9,137 nt of DNA from Defluviitaleaceae bacterium. Its GTDB lineage: Bacteria; Bacillota; Clostridia; Lachnospirales; UBA5962. A model generated the notes under the pieces. That model searched no databases. It was given only the letters and a program-made list of their open reading frames with translations, and had not been told where the DNA came from. The DNA lies in the NCBI GenBank assembly GCA_009780765.1, contig WQZK01000057.1:1-9137 (forward strand). Reading direction: 5' to 3'. Position numbers and translations under genes: made by a program. Shown here in pieces: positions 8,993-9,137 of this stretch (position 1 is the first letter of the stretch; the number at the start of each line of letters is the position of its first letter).

Positions 8993-9021
8993 ATCATATC
9001 ACAAATTTAATTTTTATGCAA
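8993..9021 (-). promoter_or_regulatory. Probable promoter of the 36-aa peptide gene
   Basis: On the minus strand TTGCAT, 17 bases, TATGAT. It implies a 150-base leader that includes a CAACC/GGTTG hairpin (8968-8984), similar to one in the opposing RNA, and a GCGTTTT/AAAACGC-type hairpin. Confidence 0.5.
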
Positions 9022-9064
9022 CATATTTTCTATAATCTTCTTCATCAATTTTTTTATTTCCCCC

Positions 9065-9137
9065 TTTCAAATCGCCTTAAAATGTGTTATAATTAAATCG
9101 ACTATAACTTGTACAACTTTCAAGGAGGAATTTAAAA
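9065..9137 (+). promoter_or_regulatory. Promoter and ribosome binding site of a gene starting beyond the window
   Basis: TATAAT (9088-9093) with a weak -35 (TTTCAA) at 17 bases is followed by the palindrome TTGTACAA (9109-9116) and AAGGAGG (9122-9128). No ATG falls inside the window. The gene reads away from the phage head genes. Confidence 0.55.

Noticed and set aside
1..9137. tRNA, rRNA, integrase or transposase genes
   Set aside because: Nothing with tRNA-like folds, rRNA sequence or recombinase motifs was recognised on either strand.

Overview
The window looks like part of a prophage (or phage) from a low-GC Gram-positive bacterium, most likely a clostridial Bacillota. This rests on the AT-rich sequence, strong AGGAGG-type ribosome binding sites, near-consensus sigma-A promoters, an SPP1/PBSX-like head gene order and Hol-Tox type toxins. 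I cannot name a species.

The phage backbone is on the minus strand and reads right to left. It comprises terminase large subunit (6915-8177, start region out of frame), SPP1 gp6-like portal (3930-5204), a short DUF4355-like scaffold (2668-2988), a HK97-fold-type major capsid protein (1843-2655), and the start of an unidentified gene at the left edge. A Nudix hydrolase (858-1274) with its own promoter sits among the structural genes as an accessory gene.

The gaps between these genes are filled with small two-promoter modules. Each has a short peptide gene and a convergent untranslated RNA meeting at a shared bidirectional terminator, which is the layout of type I toxin-antitoxin (TA) loci. 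There are three kinds. (1) Three Hol-Tox-like 26-residue membrane peptides lie at 163-482, 532-852 and 1409-1732. (2) Six copies of a family I do not recognise encode 33-34-residue cationic peptides with the core NLHKILK..LNILKI and the end LKDLFF. One lies before the portal 3' end (3514-3927) and five are in tandem between portal and terminase (5249-6913). (3) A single leftward 36-residue peptide (8726-8836) faces a rightward RNA (8601-8738). Two further leftward RNAs (3050-3188, 3262-3410) have the antitoxin layout but no toxin gene.

The most interesting part is family (2). In every copy the toxin start region (anti-SD, SD, ATG and first codons) is repeated as a copy-specific direct repeat beyond the terminator, inside the region transcribed as the opposing RNA. 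Each RNA is therefore best matched to its own toxin mRNA. This is the logic of the enterococcal Fst/par locus with a different peptide, amplified into a diverged array inside a phage head operon. Copies A and B carry a palindromic insertion at the same codon boundary that replaces the LKDLFF end.

The right end (8200-9137) has no phage gene. It holds a long imperfect inverted repeat next to terminase, other palindromes, TA module (3), and a rightward promoter with a ribosome binding site for a gene starting beyond the window.
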